A DNA stretch of 64,000 nucleotides from Siphonodentalium dalli (taxonomy: Eukaryota; Mollusca; Scaphopoda; Gadilida; Siphonodentaliidae). The stretch is from the NCBI GenBank assembly GCA_032622095.1, contig CP136068.1:52508443-52572442 (forward strand), written 5' to 3'. The notes under the pieces were generated by a model. It saw only the letters and a program-made list of their open reading frames with translations. It made no database searches and was not told the DNA's origin. Shown here one piece after another: positions 43,052 to 54,887 of this stretch (its first letter is position 1; each line of letters starts with the position of its first letter). The position numbers were made by a program, and so were the translations under genes.

Positions 43052-43312
43052 TTAACCCTTTGAGTGCCAGGTCGATTTTTGTATCAACCCATATACCCTG
43101 TGCCAATGCATTCTCTTATATATGCGAGTCGACCATAGGTCGCCTTGCATATATAAGAGAATGCATTGGCCTAACAATTTTTCTTTTCTTATTTTTTTTA
43201 CAATTTTTTACAATTTTTTACAATTTTAATAATTTATCCTTATATTCTTTAACAGACTTATTTTGTAGGTTTAGGGCCGATGATATCGGCCCCCTGGCAC
43301 TCAAAGGGTTAA
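43052..43312. mobile_element. TTAA-flanked MITE with FAM-C hairpin
   Basis: Ends TTAACCCTTTGAGTGCCAGG and CCTGGCACTCAAAGGGTTAA, inside which is the CCAATGCATTCTCTTATATA hairpin found in other TTAA MITEs. Ends resemble 63521-63725 (AGTGCCAAGTC), showing the same hairpin in elements with different ends. Confidence 0.8.
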
Positions 43313-43464
43313 AGGTTAGAAAATGGATTACTATTATCTGAACATCTTTATAAATGAATAAATGGGAATCAATAGCGTGTTTTTCTGCCGGTAATCTGGT
43401 TTTATTTTCGTAACAACCCTACAATGACGAATAGACAATAAGAGAATGTATTGAGGACACATTA

Positions 43465-43589
43465 AACCTTTCATGACGGGAGATGCGCTGGTGCAGCTTT
43501 AAAGATCATGGAGCCTTCCTCGCATATATATATATATAAGAGAATGCACTGGCTTACAAGGACAAAGTAAATATTGTTAGGCCAATGCA
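43465..43589. mobile_element. FAM-C MITE, left part, interrupted
   Basis: Begins TTAAACCTTTCATGAC and matches 26571-26715 through ATATTGTTAGGCCAATGCA, then stops at the putative Helitron start. Confidence 0.65.
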
Positions 43590-44479
43590 TCTATCTATAT
43601 AAAAGCCAAGTGTTTTTCTGTGTGTGTGTATCTGTGTGTTTATCTGTCACAATTTTGGCACGTTTAAAAATAAATCGTTCGATTGTGCCCACATTTCAAC
43701 CATGTACTGAGGCACATCTTCGAATATGACATGCAAAATTTGAGGCCAATCGGTACAAGACAACCTTAGATATAACGTTTCCCAAAGGTTATCAAGGCGA
43801 TATGTTTACTGATATAATAATGGATACAAGACAATAAGACGAATGTGGTTTCAGTGGGGTCCGAGCCAAAGCTAAATGCCAGACAAACCCTGCGCACCAT
43901 TTGCCGGCTTTCTTTATATCATTACATGTATCAGCAATGTCGATATTTTCCTGCACATGTTTATCACCCGTCGTGTTTACCTTAGACCACATAAAGGGGC
44001 ATACATGAGCAATACAGAGAGTTCCTTATAAGCTTAGAGAATATGCAGGAAAATTTGTACAACAATGTTCACATGACCAGGGGAATATCATGGGATAGGC
44101 GCCTTTGACATCAGATGCCTACTTAAAGGGGACTAATATAATGCATGATCAATAAAGAGCATTTATCATCATCTCAGAAAATATGTGGGAATATTGGGTG
44201 CGCATATATACAGGAATGTCACGGAATAGGTGACTCAAATTACTTAAAGGGGCACTAATAATTAGCAATAAAGAGTGTTGTTTATCAGCTTAAAATATGG
44301 CTGGTAACTTTATTGAGAGAGTCTCTGGATAAAGTTACCTGGATAAAGTTACCATCTGAGAGTGTCATGCAATTGACGCTGGTCACCTTAGGTGAATAAT
44401 ATTGATTTCAAATAATTAACTAATTCTTCACACGATTTTCATTCATGAAATGTTTGTCACCTAGCTATCAATCCCCTAG
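43590..44479 (+). mobile_element. Possible non-autonomous Helitron
   Basis: Starts TCTATCTATATAAAAGCC, typical of animal Helitron/Helentron 5' ends, and ends CTAG. The junction is A|T on both sides: GCCAATGCA before and TTCTCTTATA after, which joins to the expected GCATTCTCTTATA of the FAM-C MITE. Only 10 bp of the right flank match, and a clear 3' hairpin was not found. Confidence 0.4.
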
Positions 44480-45409
44480 TTCTCTTATAAACACCTAAAA
44501 AAAAGTAAGTCCGCCCCATCATATAATACCCAATATTTTCTGTGTTATTCATCCAATCTTGTTCAAATTTTGAACGAATTGAGAACATGATAAATGCAGT
44601 TTATTGCAGTAGTTAATTATCCCGTTAGTTTTCTAACCTTCTTCTGATTGTTGCTGGAATGGAAATTTGCCATTTTCAAAAATCACCCTTTCAACTACAT
44701 GTACATGTATGACCCTCAACGGCATCGTGTGTTGATGGGTAAACTGGATGATCAGTATCTGTTAAGTGTCACCGAACTTATTACTGCATGGGATTTTCTT
44801 GAACATGACCAGTTGGTACTGTATGGGAGTTTAGGGGCATGCTTTTGAACCACCCCCATATCTGGTCCACTGAATTCACTCGAATGGACGCTAGCCAACA
44901 AAGGACACTAGGGGAGCAAACTTAATAAAAGCCCAATTCACCTATCTATACTATATTGTCAAAAGTTTTGTTAAATGTTCATATATGTTAAATGTATTAG
45001 GATTGGAATAAAATATCAACAAAGGACACTTTTTCAGTCAGAGATATTAACATTTAAGAAAAAATGGCAAAATTTTGGTATTAAATCATACAGGACTTAA
45101 AAACGCTTTCCAGGACTAAACTCATTTACTCTATATTTCTCTTAGGACAATATCACAATGCCATTTTAGCTATATCATATATATGAGACAGTCCTCAAAA
45201 TTGGCCAAGGCAATAAGCAATGCCTGGCAACATGTGGAATCTAACATGCCACAGCATTATATTTGCCGTAGGTCATTTTCCTAATTTCGAGGGCTGATGA
45301 GAGTTATTTCTTGCTTTTATCTGAAGAAATAAAGGGCACTTTTTGCCCACATCTACCCTTCTTGTTTGAGGGCAGGAGAGGTAGATGCCCCCTCCCCTGT
45401 TCGGGAGCC

Positions 45410-46022
45410 CTGAGTTCAACAATTAGCCTTTAAATAGGCTGAACATTCCCTCAAAATGACTGAATAGGAATCCTATATCTTCTTCACATGTATTAACCCT
45501 TCCATGACTTGAGCTTCCAGAAATTTTGCAAAAACCCTGTGCCGATGCATTCTCGTATATATGCGAGTCTTCCATAAGGAGCCTAAATGAATAATATACC
45601 ATTCCAAGGTATACTTTTATAACAGAACACCCCTTTAAATGAATAATATACCATTCCAATGTATACTTTAAAAACAGAACACCCCTCTAAATGAATAATA
45701 TACCATTCCAATGTATACTTTTATAACAGAACACCCCTCTAAATGAATAATATACCATTCCAATGTATACTTTAATAACAGAACACCCCTCTAAATGAAT
45801 AATATACCATTCCAATGTATACTTTAATAACAGAACACCCCTCTAAATGAATAATATACCCTTCCAATGTATACTTTAATAACAGAACACCCCTCCAAAT
45901 GAATAATATACCATTCTAATGTATACTTTAATAACAGAACACCCCTCTAAATGGATAATATACCATTCCAATGTATACTTTAATAACAGAATGGGATAAT
46001 CCATTCAGCAATGAAAGAGTTA
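45410..46022. mobile_element. FAM-A MITE with an internal 52-bp expansion, plus FAM-C fragment
   Basis: The FAM-A segment CATTCCAATGTATACTTT plus AACAGAACACCCCTCTAAAT is expanded to about eight 52-bp units (45570-45985). ACAGAACACC recurs at 45622, 45674, 45726 and on. A FAM-C fragment (CCGATGCATTCTCGTATATA) lies at 45498-45585. Confidence 0.8.
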
Positions 46023-46339
46023 AAACAAGTTCTCAAAATTGGATTGTAAATTCTCCCTGCTTGCTCTGAAGTATTAGTTTCTCACTAGGTGGATTGAACT
46101 CCACTCTTGAAGAGAAATCACATTTTATGACACCAACTCTAATGAAAGTAACAAAGGTCTATTTTGGAACTGATGTTCTATTTTGAGTAGACTTTGGCAG
46201 GATAAGAAATTAGTCTGTAAGCAGTACTACTGCACTGTGTGAAAAAAATTGTTATTTATAAGATCTTGCTCGCATTTGAGCTTCGATTTTCAAGCTTTTT
46301 TAGTATTTATTAATGTTAACCCTGATAATACTGCATACA

Positions 46340-46500
46340 GTACATACTCATTGATGAGTAGTTCAGAAATGTTCAGATAATAGGCTGTTTGTTTGAGCCA
46401 TATGTTAAATTATTATCTGAACATTTCCCATCAATGAATAGAAATCCTTCTGCACGTGTATTATCTTTCCGTCTCTTCATGTAAGACTGATAACCATATA
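46340..46500. mobile_element. MITE, FAM-A family, partial
   Basis: ACTCATTGATGAGTAGTTC, TTATTATCTGAACATTTCCC and AATCCTTCTGCACGTGTATT in family order; the right third is missing. Confidence 0.7.
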
Positions 46501-47490
46501 AAACATTCTCCCACACAAACGTTTGATCTCCATTTGGCTACAATGTCTCTGAACATTGTGACGGTGTGTTTATTTTTATCAAGTGTTCAATGTTCATTGT
46601 TGGTCTTTCTATACGCATGAGTCTTGAGTCTGGCATGGAAAGAGAACATTACTTTAAAATTATATCGTTGAAATTGACCAAGATAACTCTATATTATAAA
46701 GACAAAGACTGACCAATCTTTTTCTATTCCCACCCAATTTAACAATGATGTAAAAGTACGTTGTGCATACCTGTAGTACTTGGATAATCCATTGCAATAA
46801 TACAGTCAGGGACATTCTGATGAACACAATTACGGTTTCCTATCATTTATACAAAAATTTTGCTAATTATGGCACATTAGTTTCAAACACGAACTTATTC
46901 TTAAGTGGAATAGTTTAACTGAAATATTTACTGCATTTTGAGACCAAGTTTTTGAACACTTGGGGTGGTTCAGTCATTTTCTCTCTGAAGTCAATACCCA
47001 CTGCTGAAAATGGAACACCAGCAAACAGGTACTAGTGATACTCACCTGCAAATAAAGACTGTTGTATGCGCAGTGACCGGTCGGTTTAGGAAATAGGAAT
47101 TACTTAATGAAAGATTCCTGTTTTAAATTGGGAATACCGTACAGCACTATCATAAACAGATACCAACTTTCATTCCATTCAGCTGAGACTATCTGAAGTT
47201 ATCATCCAGAAACCAAAAGCGAACGGACAGTTGGACAGACGGATGGCTTGACAAACGGACCGATGGACAGACTAATAACATAATATGTTGAGTTTTAAAA
47301 AACTGGCCTATAAAAATAAGAACAAAGTCAATCTATTTTTCCATGTTCTTTTTAGTGACGATGGTTGTAATAACTTCTATGATTTTTCACATTTACCCTC
47401 AGCGAGTCCCTGGTGCCCTTTACATATCAATATCAGGAATCAAAGCAACCTCAGCACCACTAGACGGCTGGGCTAATGTGCAAGCAGGCC

Positions 47491-47890
47491 TTAACCCTTT
47501 ACCCAACAAACCGGCCAAAACCGGCCAAATAAAGCTTCAACAGCCTAAAATATCTTCGGTCTGTCTCAATAGAACCATACAAATATGGATATCATTGGAA
47601 TCGGCTCCTTGAGCACATTGTGATAGTTACAGTTATGCCCTGTGCCAATGCATTCTCTTATATATGCGAGTCGACCATAGGTCGCCTCGCATATATAAGA
47701 GAATGCATTGGCCTAAAAAAAATCTGTTTTTAACACTTTTTACCATTTTTTCTTACATTCTTTAACAATTTTATAATTTTTAATGTGTTAAGCCAATGCA
47801 TTCTCTTATATATGCGAGGCGACCTATGGTCGACTCGCATATATAAGAGAATGCATTGGCACAGGGCCCTTCTGTTGGGTAAAGGGTTAA
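47491..47890. mobile_element. TTAA-flanked MITE with two FAM-C hairpins
   Basis: Ends TTAACCCTTTACCCAACA and inverse. Same interior as 29470-29721 but reversed, with an extra hairpin: CCAATGCATTCTCTTATATA palindromes at about 47645-47712 and 47793-47862. The second hairpin sits where the single one is in 29470-29721, so the first is probably a nested insertion of the same family. Confidence 0.8.
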
Positions 47891-48659
47891 AATCCATCCA
47901 TTTTTGTGAGAATCAAAGCTGATTCACATGTTTGAGGGGACGAGAATCAAATTCAAATCCTGATATGCCAAAAGTTGGGTGGTGGGGGGGGGGGGGGGGG
48001 TGGGGGGGGTGGTATGGTGTATCACTCGTTCCATATTAGGGGTGGTTCCAAGGACATCCCTTGGGAAAAGTTTTGGAAATTCAATGCACGGAGTCAATTT
48101 CTCAAAAGTATTATCTCACTTTCAAATTTAAATGTTTACCCTCTCCCTGTATTATATCTTCAGTCAAATCAGTTGATATGATTGTGATCTTGTCACAGGA
48201 ATGCAGAATTGCAATATTTATTGAACATGCATAGCTTTCAATATTGAAAGATTTACTGTCAGCCAATTGAAAAAAACACCCTGGCCTTGTAGCTATGATA
48301 TATACATGTATGATGTACTTATATAACAAAGCAGAGATAAATGTATGTATGCAAGAATTATAGTCAATTCTCATGTTTCACTTTGTGAGAATCATTTGTG
48401 AGAATCAATTCTGATTCTCGTAAATTTTATGCCCTGGCAATGCACCTTTCCGATGTATCCCCTCTGGGGGCTTCATTCAGACTTGGATGGTTTCACAACA
48501 ATGCTACCTCTGCCAATTTTTCTATCTAATCATGAGATAATAGATGGTTGTTTTGACATTTTAGCTTAAATTTCTCCAAACTTCTCCCAATACAAAACCT
48601 GTATGTTAAACAGTGATTTGATGTTTTTCTCTCTGTAACATCAGTTGTCAAATAATGAG

Positions 48660-48770
48660 GCCAGTTACTGATGAGATATACCTAGACAAAATGGTGTCTA
48701 TGTGAGTGAATTGGCAATCGAGTAGTGGACAAAATGATGTCTATGTGAGTGAATTGGCAATCGAGTAGTC
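48660..48770. repeat. 45-bp direct duplication
   Basis: TGTCTATGTGAGTGAATTGG plus CAATCGAGTAGT occurs twice in a row. Confidence 0.85.
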
Positions 48771-49358
48771 GCATATGGTAGTAGCTCACCTGAGCTATTG
48801 ATGTTTTATGGATCACCGAAATCCATTATAATGATACACCTGTTTATGGAGTATGTACATACACATACAGGTAGACAGACAGACTTTATAGATCAATCAG
48901 CATTGATTCCTATTAACATGTCTCTCATTCTTGCCACACTGATGTAAATAACGGTCTGCTATTTCTAATTATTATATTTTCATCAATATGTTCCATAAAA
49001 ATATAAATTGTATCTCCACTCTGTCAGGATGTTACCTCTCAGAAGCCTGAATTGCGAGATAACGTCATTTATTTGTGTTTTTCGAAATATATTCTTTTGT
49101 GTTATGTTGAGGGAAAAAAATAAAATATTGCAGGCATATCTTCTGAGTAAATTTCGGGCAGAACTGGTTTTCGAAATCCAATAATGTTCATATGAGTTTG
49201 TTACACAAGTTGGCAAAGAAATTCACAATTGTCTAAAATAATTTACTAGCCATCGCAAACCCTGTACCGTACATACATAGATTTTCAATTTCATTTTGAC
49301 AACAGAAGATATTAGGACATAATAGTAAGAATAAAAGTGCTTCAAAGTTTATACTTAC

Positions 49359-49422
49359 CGAATATTTCTCCTTTGGGAGCAAATTCAGAGACCAAGTATA
49401 GCATATTCTTTGTTTCCATGAC
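49359..49422 (-). CDS. SIK2: SIK-family kinase, internal exon A (hinge region)
   Basis: Partial CDS, one 64-nt exon. It follows a TTTCTAG acceptor, starts in phase 0, and ends one base into a codon at a consensus GTAAGT donor. It encodes 21 residues beginning VMETKNMLYLVSEF and ending GEIF, the hinge and start of the C-lobe in salt-inducible kinases (family: VMETKSMLYLVTEY...). SIKs are LKB1-activated Ser/Thr kinases that phosphorylate CRTC coactivators and class IIa HDACs in the cytoplasm. The dangling G joins the first two bases of exon B (27496) to make a Glu codon, so the exons are contiguous. No upstream N-lobe exon (glycine loop, VAIK) was found between 49423 and 64000, so the preceding intron exceeds 14.5 kb. 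SIK2 rather than SIK1 or SIK3 is a judgement by eye. Confidence 0.9.
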
Positions 49423-50109
49423 CTAGAAAGAGACAATAATATCTTTCAAAGGAACATATCACGTTTGTACAAAAATCTTTGGCAGCATCTGGCAGTTTGA
49501 AATTATAGTTCAGAATTTGTACAGATTTTTAGAACAATATCATTTCAATTCATTGTTGATCTAGCAAGAAATTAAAGCTTCTAACATGGCGATTGTTTGA
49601 TAACTGTTGACAAGCACTAGCTCAACTCGAAGGCATAAACCTCTGGTTTCAGCTGTTTTTTTTATTTATTTTTTACAGTGCTGAAGGCAGCTGTAATTTA
49701 CCATCTTTAAAGTACAAGAATTTCAAATTACCCCACCCCTCACAAGAACTGAATTCTGATTGTGCTGGATTGAGAAAATATTTCATTGCTTTTCTTATAA
49801 GCCGAAGACTTTTACAAACAAATCAGCAGATTTGTTTACATTTAATGTGTGTTTATTTTTGTTTCAGTTTATTTGTTACCTATATTCATGTTATGTGATG
49901 AAAAATTCAAGAGATTTCATTTGAATCATGAAAAAATTCTTAGGGTATTAAAAGCGTTTAAATAGGGTCAGTAGGGAAACAGCCACCAGAATTATTTGTT
50001 TTCTTTGGCCTAAGCTACAGACAAAATCGGTTTAAATTGCCCAGATACACGAATCAAGATTACTCTCACTGTGTGTGGATTAAAATACCCCGCAAAAAAT
50101 GATTCCTTC

Positions 50110-50225
50110 ACTATACCCTTTTTGCACATACCGGTAATAGTATAGTGTATGACATTTTGCATCTACTAGTAGGGTGTATGAAGCATGTGCACATACCAGT
50201 ATTATGTATGACATCTTTGCACATA
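50110..50225. repeat. 30-bp minisatellite, left part
   Basis: Units of TAGTAGGGTGTATGA(T/A)G plus TCTTTGCACATAC type, diverged. The array is cut at 50224-50225 (TA) by the Tigger-like element and resumes at 54871. Confidence 0.8.
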
Positions 50226-50625
50226 CAGTCAAACTTCGTTAAATCGAACGTCGGTAACTCGAATACCACACTTAAGTCGAAGCCATTGCCTGGTCCCGGC
50301 TGAGCTTGTGTGCAAAGCCAATAGAATAATCACGGTTAAGTCGAAGGTGGATAAGTCGAAAATCCGCTTAAGTCGAAACGAAATTTGGTCCCACCAGCCA
50401 GCTTATAACACTAATTACTATGGTTAAGTCGAAGCGCCGTCGGCGATGAATCGCCATGTGATTATAACTCAGTGTGCTTCTTATCAATTGCCTAAAAAAC
50501 CTGTGAAGTTTCATGGAGTCTTTATTTGTCCTAATGCATTGTTTCTTTAACATATTAACGAGGTGTGTGGATCAATTTCCCCGTGTGAGGATTAGAAGTG
50601 TTGATAGACGAAATGAAAATCATAT

Positions 50626-51282
50626 TTAAGGTAGCAATACACGATTTCCAGCAATTTTGCCAACCAGGGAGGGGGTACTGTACCTCAAATCAATGCTAAG
50701 CCATTATCGTTGGCATATATCCCATCAAGCATGTTTTTATTTCAACAGAAATTTTAGGTCTAATAATTTAAATGTACTTTTGGTTCTTCGTACAATTTGT
50801 CATTGAGTTATGCCCCTTGGTTTGCACATACTAAACGCTCAATTTCACCCATTTTTTGACTCAAATAGGCCATTTTCAACCCAAAAACAGACCATGATAG
50901 AGCGAATGTCAGTAAATAAGATTCTTAAAACCTGATAGAGCTATGTTAGAGCTGAGAAATATTTGAAATAGAAAAAAAGTTATTGTATCAATTTGAAAAA
51001 AAAGTCTTGAGAGCCCAGATGACAGAATTCAGGGGAGAGAAATCGGGCTATTTTAATGTAATCAATAACACAGAGTTGGCCTTCACTGAATACGAAAACC
51101 TTGTTGCGTATCCAAATTTTTCACTTTTTTGAGAACTTTCCCAGTTTTGTAAAATAAATAAACCTTCAAACCAGTAATAGCACATTTAACGCAGGCTACA
51201 CTGGCTGTTATGCCCCCCAGATACTTATATTTCTATTTTTCAGACCCCCTACAACCCGTAAAATCGTGTACTGCTACCTTAA
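50626..51282. mobile_element. TTAA-flanked element, FAM-E copy 1
   Basis: TTAAGGTAGCAATACACGAT to AAATCGTGTACTGCTACCTTAA, 657 bp including TTAA. No coding capacity. Confidence 0.8.
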
Positions 51283-51539
51283 AGAAAAAATAAGTTAAGT
51301 CTCTGACGTACACCGATAACTTTAATATATAACACATATGGTGTTTCTTCAGTTCGAATGGGAAATAAGGTCAATATAAGTAGTGTGGTTTCAATAAAAA
51401 TGAACCAATTTCACCCAAATTATTGGTTATAGCGAAAAAAAAACCAAGTTAAATTATAAATGTGACATCATGCCCACCACCTTAAAACTAAACATCCCAG
51501 TCAAAAAGGCAGTCTGAACAGACATATTACATCTGTATT

Positions 51540-52400
51540 CTGCTGACCAGAGCATATGCACTGTGGTTATTTACTAGCCAGCCCCCCCCCCCCCCCCACC
51601 CTCCCCCGCATATGTTAACACAATGTTCTTGTCACACCCACCATCACCCCCCCCCCCCCCCTTATTCGTAGGAGGTATACGAGGAGTTCCATTGTTGGAA
51701 TGTTCCCTTTATAGCAACCCATTTCGTTACATGCAAAATTGCAAATCACTTTTATGTGGTCAGTCATAAACATGTAAGAATGCAACAAAACTCCGAACAA
51801 ATTGTAGGGAATAACTAATGCATATATAATCACCCCTCCCCCAAAATGTGAACCATGTTTATTTGGCTGGTCAGTGTACATTCATTGATTCAATGACTTA
51901 ATTGTCAAGTTGAAATCACACTATTTAATTATTTATGAACTCTTATATACCATTTTTATTGTGCTGGTGCTCACACGCATTCGTGATAACTCAGTAGCTG
52001 ACTTTACCCCCTCTCCAATATACATATTTACATTACTCGGTCATTCGGAAACACGACCAAGACTAAATAACCAACATTAATATGGCATTTCGCACCAGGT
52101 ATCCAAGGAATTCCATTGTTGAAATGTTTGCGTGGCAACACGTTTCATTAAATTAATGTCAATTTTATGTAATTACACAAAACCGCACCACTCGAAACGA
52201 ATCGTACAGAGTAATTGATGTATATATAACCACATCACCAACCCCCCCCCCCCCCCCCCCCCCAATGTGAACTGGAATGATTTTTTTTTATCCATAGCAG
52301 ACATACGTTGAATTTGTTTTTTGCCCTGTCAGTGTGATCATTCAGTGACTTGTCAAGCTGGAATCCATAGTATTTACAGCCTCTGATACAAACACTCTAC
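51540..52400. repeat. Diverged ~420-bp tandem duplication with C-runs
   Basis: GAGTTCCATTGTTGGAATGTT (51684) and GAATTCCATTGTTGAAATGTT (52109), and AATGTGAAC followed by CAGTGTG/ACATTCA blocks, occur in the same order 400-430 bp apart. Poly-C runs lie at 51583-51597, 51649-51660 and 52240-52262. Confidence 0.65.
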
Positions 52401-52709
52401 AAGCAAATGCACCTAATTCCGAGACCAGTCATAAATAGAAACTGTGAATAGACACGAAGATAGGAAAGATAAAATGTTTCAGTAGATTTTCACTAATTTA
52501 TCCAATTTGATATGTCTCTTTAAGGTAGCAATACACGATTTCCAGCAATTTTGCCAACCTGGGAGGGGGTACTGTATCTCAAATCAATGCTAAGCCATTA
52601 TCGTTGGCACATATCCCATCAAGCATGTTTTTATTTCGACAGAAATTTTAGGTGTAATCATTTAAATGTACTTTTGGTTCTTCGTACAATTTGTCATTGA
52701 GTTATGCCC

Positions 52710-53940
52710 TAGGGGTGGGAAGATACGCTAGTGCCACGATACGATACGTATCTCGATACACCGTTCGCAATACGAGTGCGTATCTAGATACATATATACA
52801 TACTACATAGATACACTCCAGACATTGTTACAGAATTTAATCAAATCAAACATGACAACTCAAACACAAGCTTATTAGGGCAAATAGCATTACTGTGCCT
52901 ACTTGCAACTGAAACAACTTTCAAACAAGTCAATAGTTATTATGAGTCTGATCTACTCTAAACAGTAAATACAAGATCGACTATTTATTGGTAAGTTAAT
53001 GGTAACGCAGGTTCTTTCTCAAAAAAATTAAAGTGTCAACATTTTCTGAGTTCAGCATTGAGCGCTGAGCATTTATAATATCGCCAGCAGTCGAAAACAC
53101 TCTTTATCCCATTTACTAGGGTAGCTAACAAACCGAAGTGCTGCCAAACTTTAGACTTGTATTTGTCTGCGGGTTTGGGTTTTATAATGAATTTTTCCTG
53201 CGATTGCTGAGGAATCTCAACTGCTGGCTCCGTAGACGCCATTACATTTACAAAGCTTATTTTAAAGAAACGGATGTTGAAACTCAAGAGTTCAAGGACG
53301 ATGACCACAAAATCGGGTAATCAAGACTTGCACAAAGAAAGTCCGTAATTGATCATGCTTGAAATCACTTGTTAATAAATCACAAAACGCGGAGCTGCCA
53401 ATGTAAGAGGAGTAACTCTAAATACAATGTACTAGATTCAGACCACTGGACTCGTAACTATACGAATTGAGTTCGAGTGACACGCGATTACGCGGTCAAA
53501 ATGAAGGGTACCGCGGAAAGTACCAGTATATTTAGAAGGCAGTTGTGCGTCAGCTGCGAGCGCACGTGACATGTGCTTCCGAAAACGAAACGGGAAGTTA
53601 TATATCAATTGTGCCATGTGGCGTAAATATGCACCGGCTCTAATCAAACACGCGATGCACGTGCAGCACGGACACATTATAGTACGTTTCATCACTTTCG
53701 CGCGAAGCTATATATGCACATGCGAAGTCTTGTTTTTACTTTGTTTTAGGACTGAAACTCTCGATATATCTTAATAGCCGATCAAGTGACTATGCTTTTC
53801 GAAGTTGTCGTACAGTAAACATTTATTATGAATTATACGTGTATCGCAATACGACGATATTTAAGGATTTGTATCGGTGCATGCATCGTATGTTACCGTA
53901 TCGCGATACACCGGTGCATCGGTGTATCTTCCCACCCCTA
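52710..53940. mobile_element. Non-autonomous hAT transposon, copy 1
   Basis: Ends TAGGGGTGGGAAGATAC and inverse with an exact 8-bp duplication TTATGCCC (52702-52709, 53941-53948), both hallmarks of hAT elements. The uninterrupted target is visible at 50810-50820 in FAM-E copy 1. It carries a 90-codon frame on the minus strand. Confidence 0.92.
53036..53308 (-). pseudogene. hAT-derived ORF fragment, possible BED-finger remnant (copy 1)
   Basis: 90 codons, ATG to stop, predicted protein identical to that in the second copy. The segment KYKSKVWQHFGLLATL recalls the S-x-VW-x-x-F start of BED zinc fingers that head many hAT transposases, and two Cys follow (DCWRYYKC), but the spacing is not canonical and no His pair or catalytic domain remains. 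It is probably a leftover of a deleted transposase gene. Confidence 0.5.
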
Positions 53941-54887
53941 TTATGCCCCTTGGTTTGCACACACGAAACGCTCAATTTTACCCATTTTTTGACTCAAATT
54001 GGCCATTTTCAACCCAAAAACAGACCATGATAGAGCGAATGTCAGGAAATAAGATTCTTCCACCTGATAGAGCTATGTTAGAGCTGAGAAATATTTGAAA
54101 TAGAAAAAAAGTTATCGTATCAATTTGAAAAAAAAGTCTTGAGAGCCCAGATGACAGAATAAAATAAATAAACCTTCAAACCAGTAGTGGCACATTTAAC
54201 GCAGGCTACACTGGCTGTTATGCCCCCCAGATACTTATATTTCTATTTTTCAGACCCCCTACAACCCGTGAAATCGTGTACTGCTACCTAAATCGCCTGA
54301 TATGGAGAATAATTTCATTCAGTCATGCTTTCCCAAAAACGAAAACAATGTTCCGAACGAAGAAATACGCAATTCATCTCATGACCCAAACAGACACAAG
54401 CGACGACTTAATGAAGATACTGGGCATCAGCGATAAACTAAAGAGAGATTCAATAACTAATTTTTAGAAGAATCCACAGTCCTTGATAACCAATCACTTC
54501 CAATCCTGAATCCCAATTTTTGTAAATACTATTGTAACCACTTCCGGGTCAAATGTACTTTTGTTATTTCTAGCGCGAATTTGTTGATGTTTTCTTATCA
54601 TATTCTGTGTTTTTATTATATTATTCAATAAATAATCAGAACAAATATCATCTCGTCTGTTGTAAGTGATCAGCATAGTCACTGACTATTGATTTAGCAT
54701 GGGTTTTTCTGCGTGCACAAGGTTGAAAACAATTATTATCGGATCGAAATGAATTTGACTAGTTGGAATTTGTGGTCACCAAATTGTCGAAATGGTTATT
54801 AAGTCGAACACACGGATAACTCGAAGTAAACCAACGGTCCCTTGCGATTCGACTTAACGAAGTTTAACTGTACTATAGTAGGGTGTA

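Larger units (their letters stand above)
27497..49358 (-). other. SIK intron between exons A and B
   Basis: A 21.9-kb intron inferred from the flanking in-phase exons. It holds two transposons with target-site duplications (30109-34951, 37428-39595), TTAA-flanked MITEs, hairpin MITEs, a possible Helitron (43590-44479) and minisatellites. I see nothing recognisable in 28020-28590, 29050-29460, 32630-34880 apart from the short motifs listed, 36200-37370, 41450-42400, 44480-45400, 46510-47480 and 48020-49350. Homopolymer G runs occur at 28321-28337 and about 47984-48010. Confidence 0.85.
52520..54291. mobile_element. TTAA-flanked element, FAM-E copy 2, split by a hAT element
   Basis: Same ends as 50626-51282 in the same orientation. 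It lacks about 130 bp present in copy 1 (near 51028-51160) and is interrupted at TTATGCCC by 52710-53940. The right flank has lost one T of TTAA. Confidence 0.8.
50226..54870. mobile_element. Pogo/Tigger-like DNA transposon, non-autonomous, with nested insertions
   Basis: Ends CAGTCAAACTTCGTTAAATC and inverse of CAGTTAAACTTCGTTAAGTC, typical of pogo/Tigger families, with TA duplicated at 50224-50225 and 54871-54872. Subterminal TTAAGTCGAA motifs recur in both ends. The right third has a small frame (54276-54467) and AATAAA signals near 54628. No DDE transposase domain was recognised. It contains two TTAA-flanked elements (50626-51282, 52520-54291), one hAT copy (52710-53940) and a diverged ~420-bp tandem duplication (51540-52400). 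Confidence 0.85.

Noticed and set aside
54276..54467. C-terminus of a pogo transposase
   Set aside because: It lies in the right place within the Tigger-like element, but I see no DDE, CENP-B-type or known tail motif; left uncalled.
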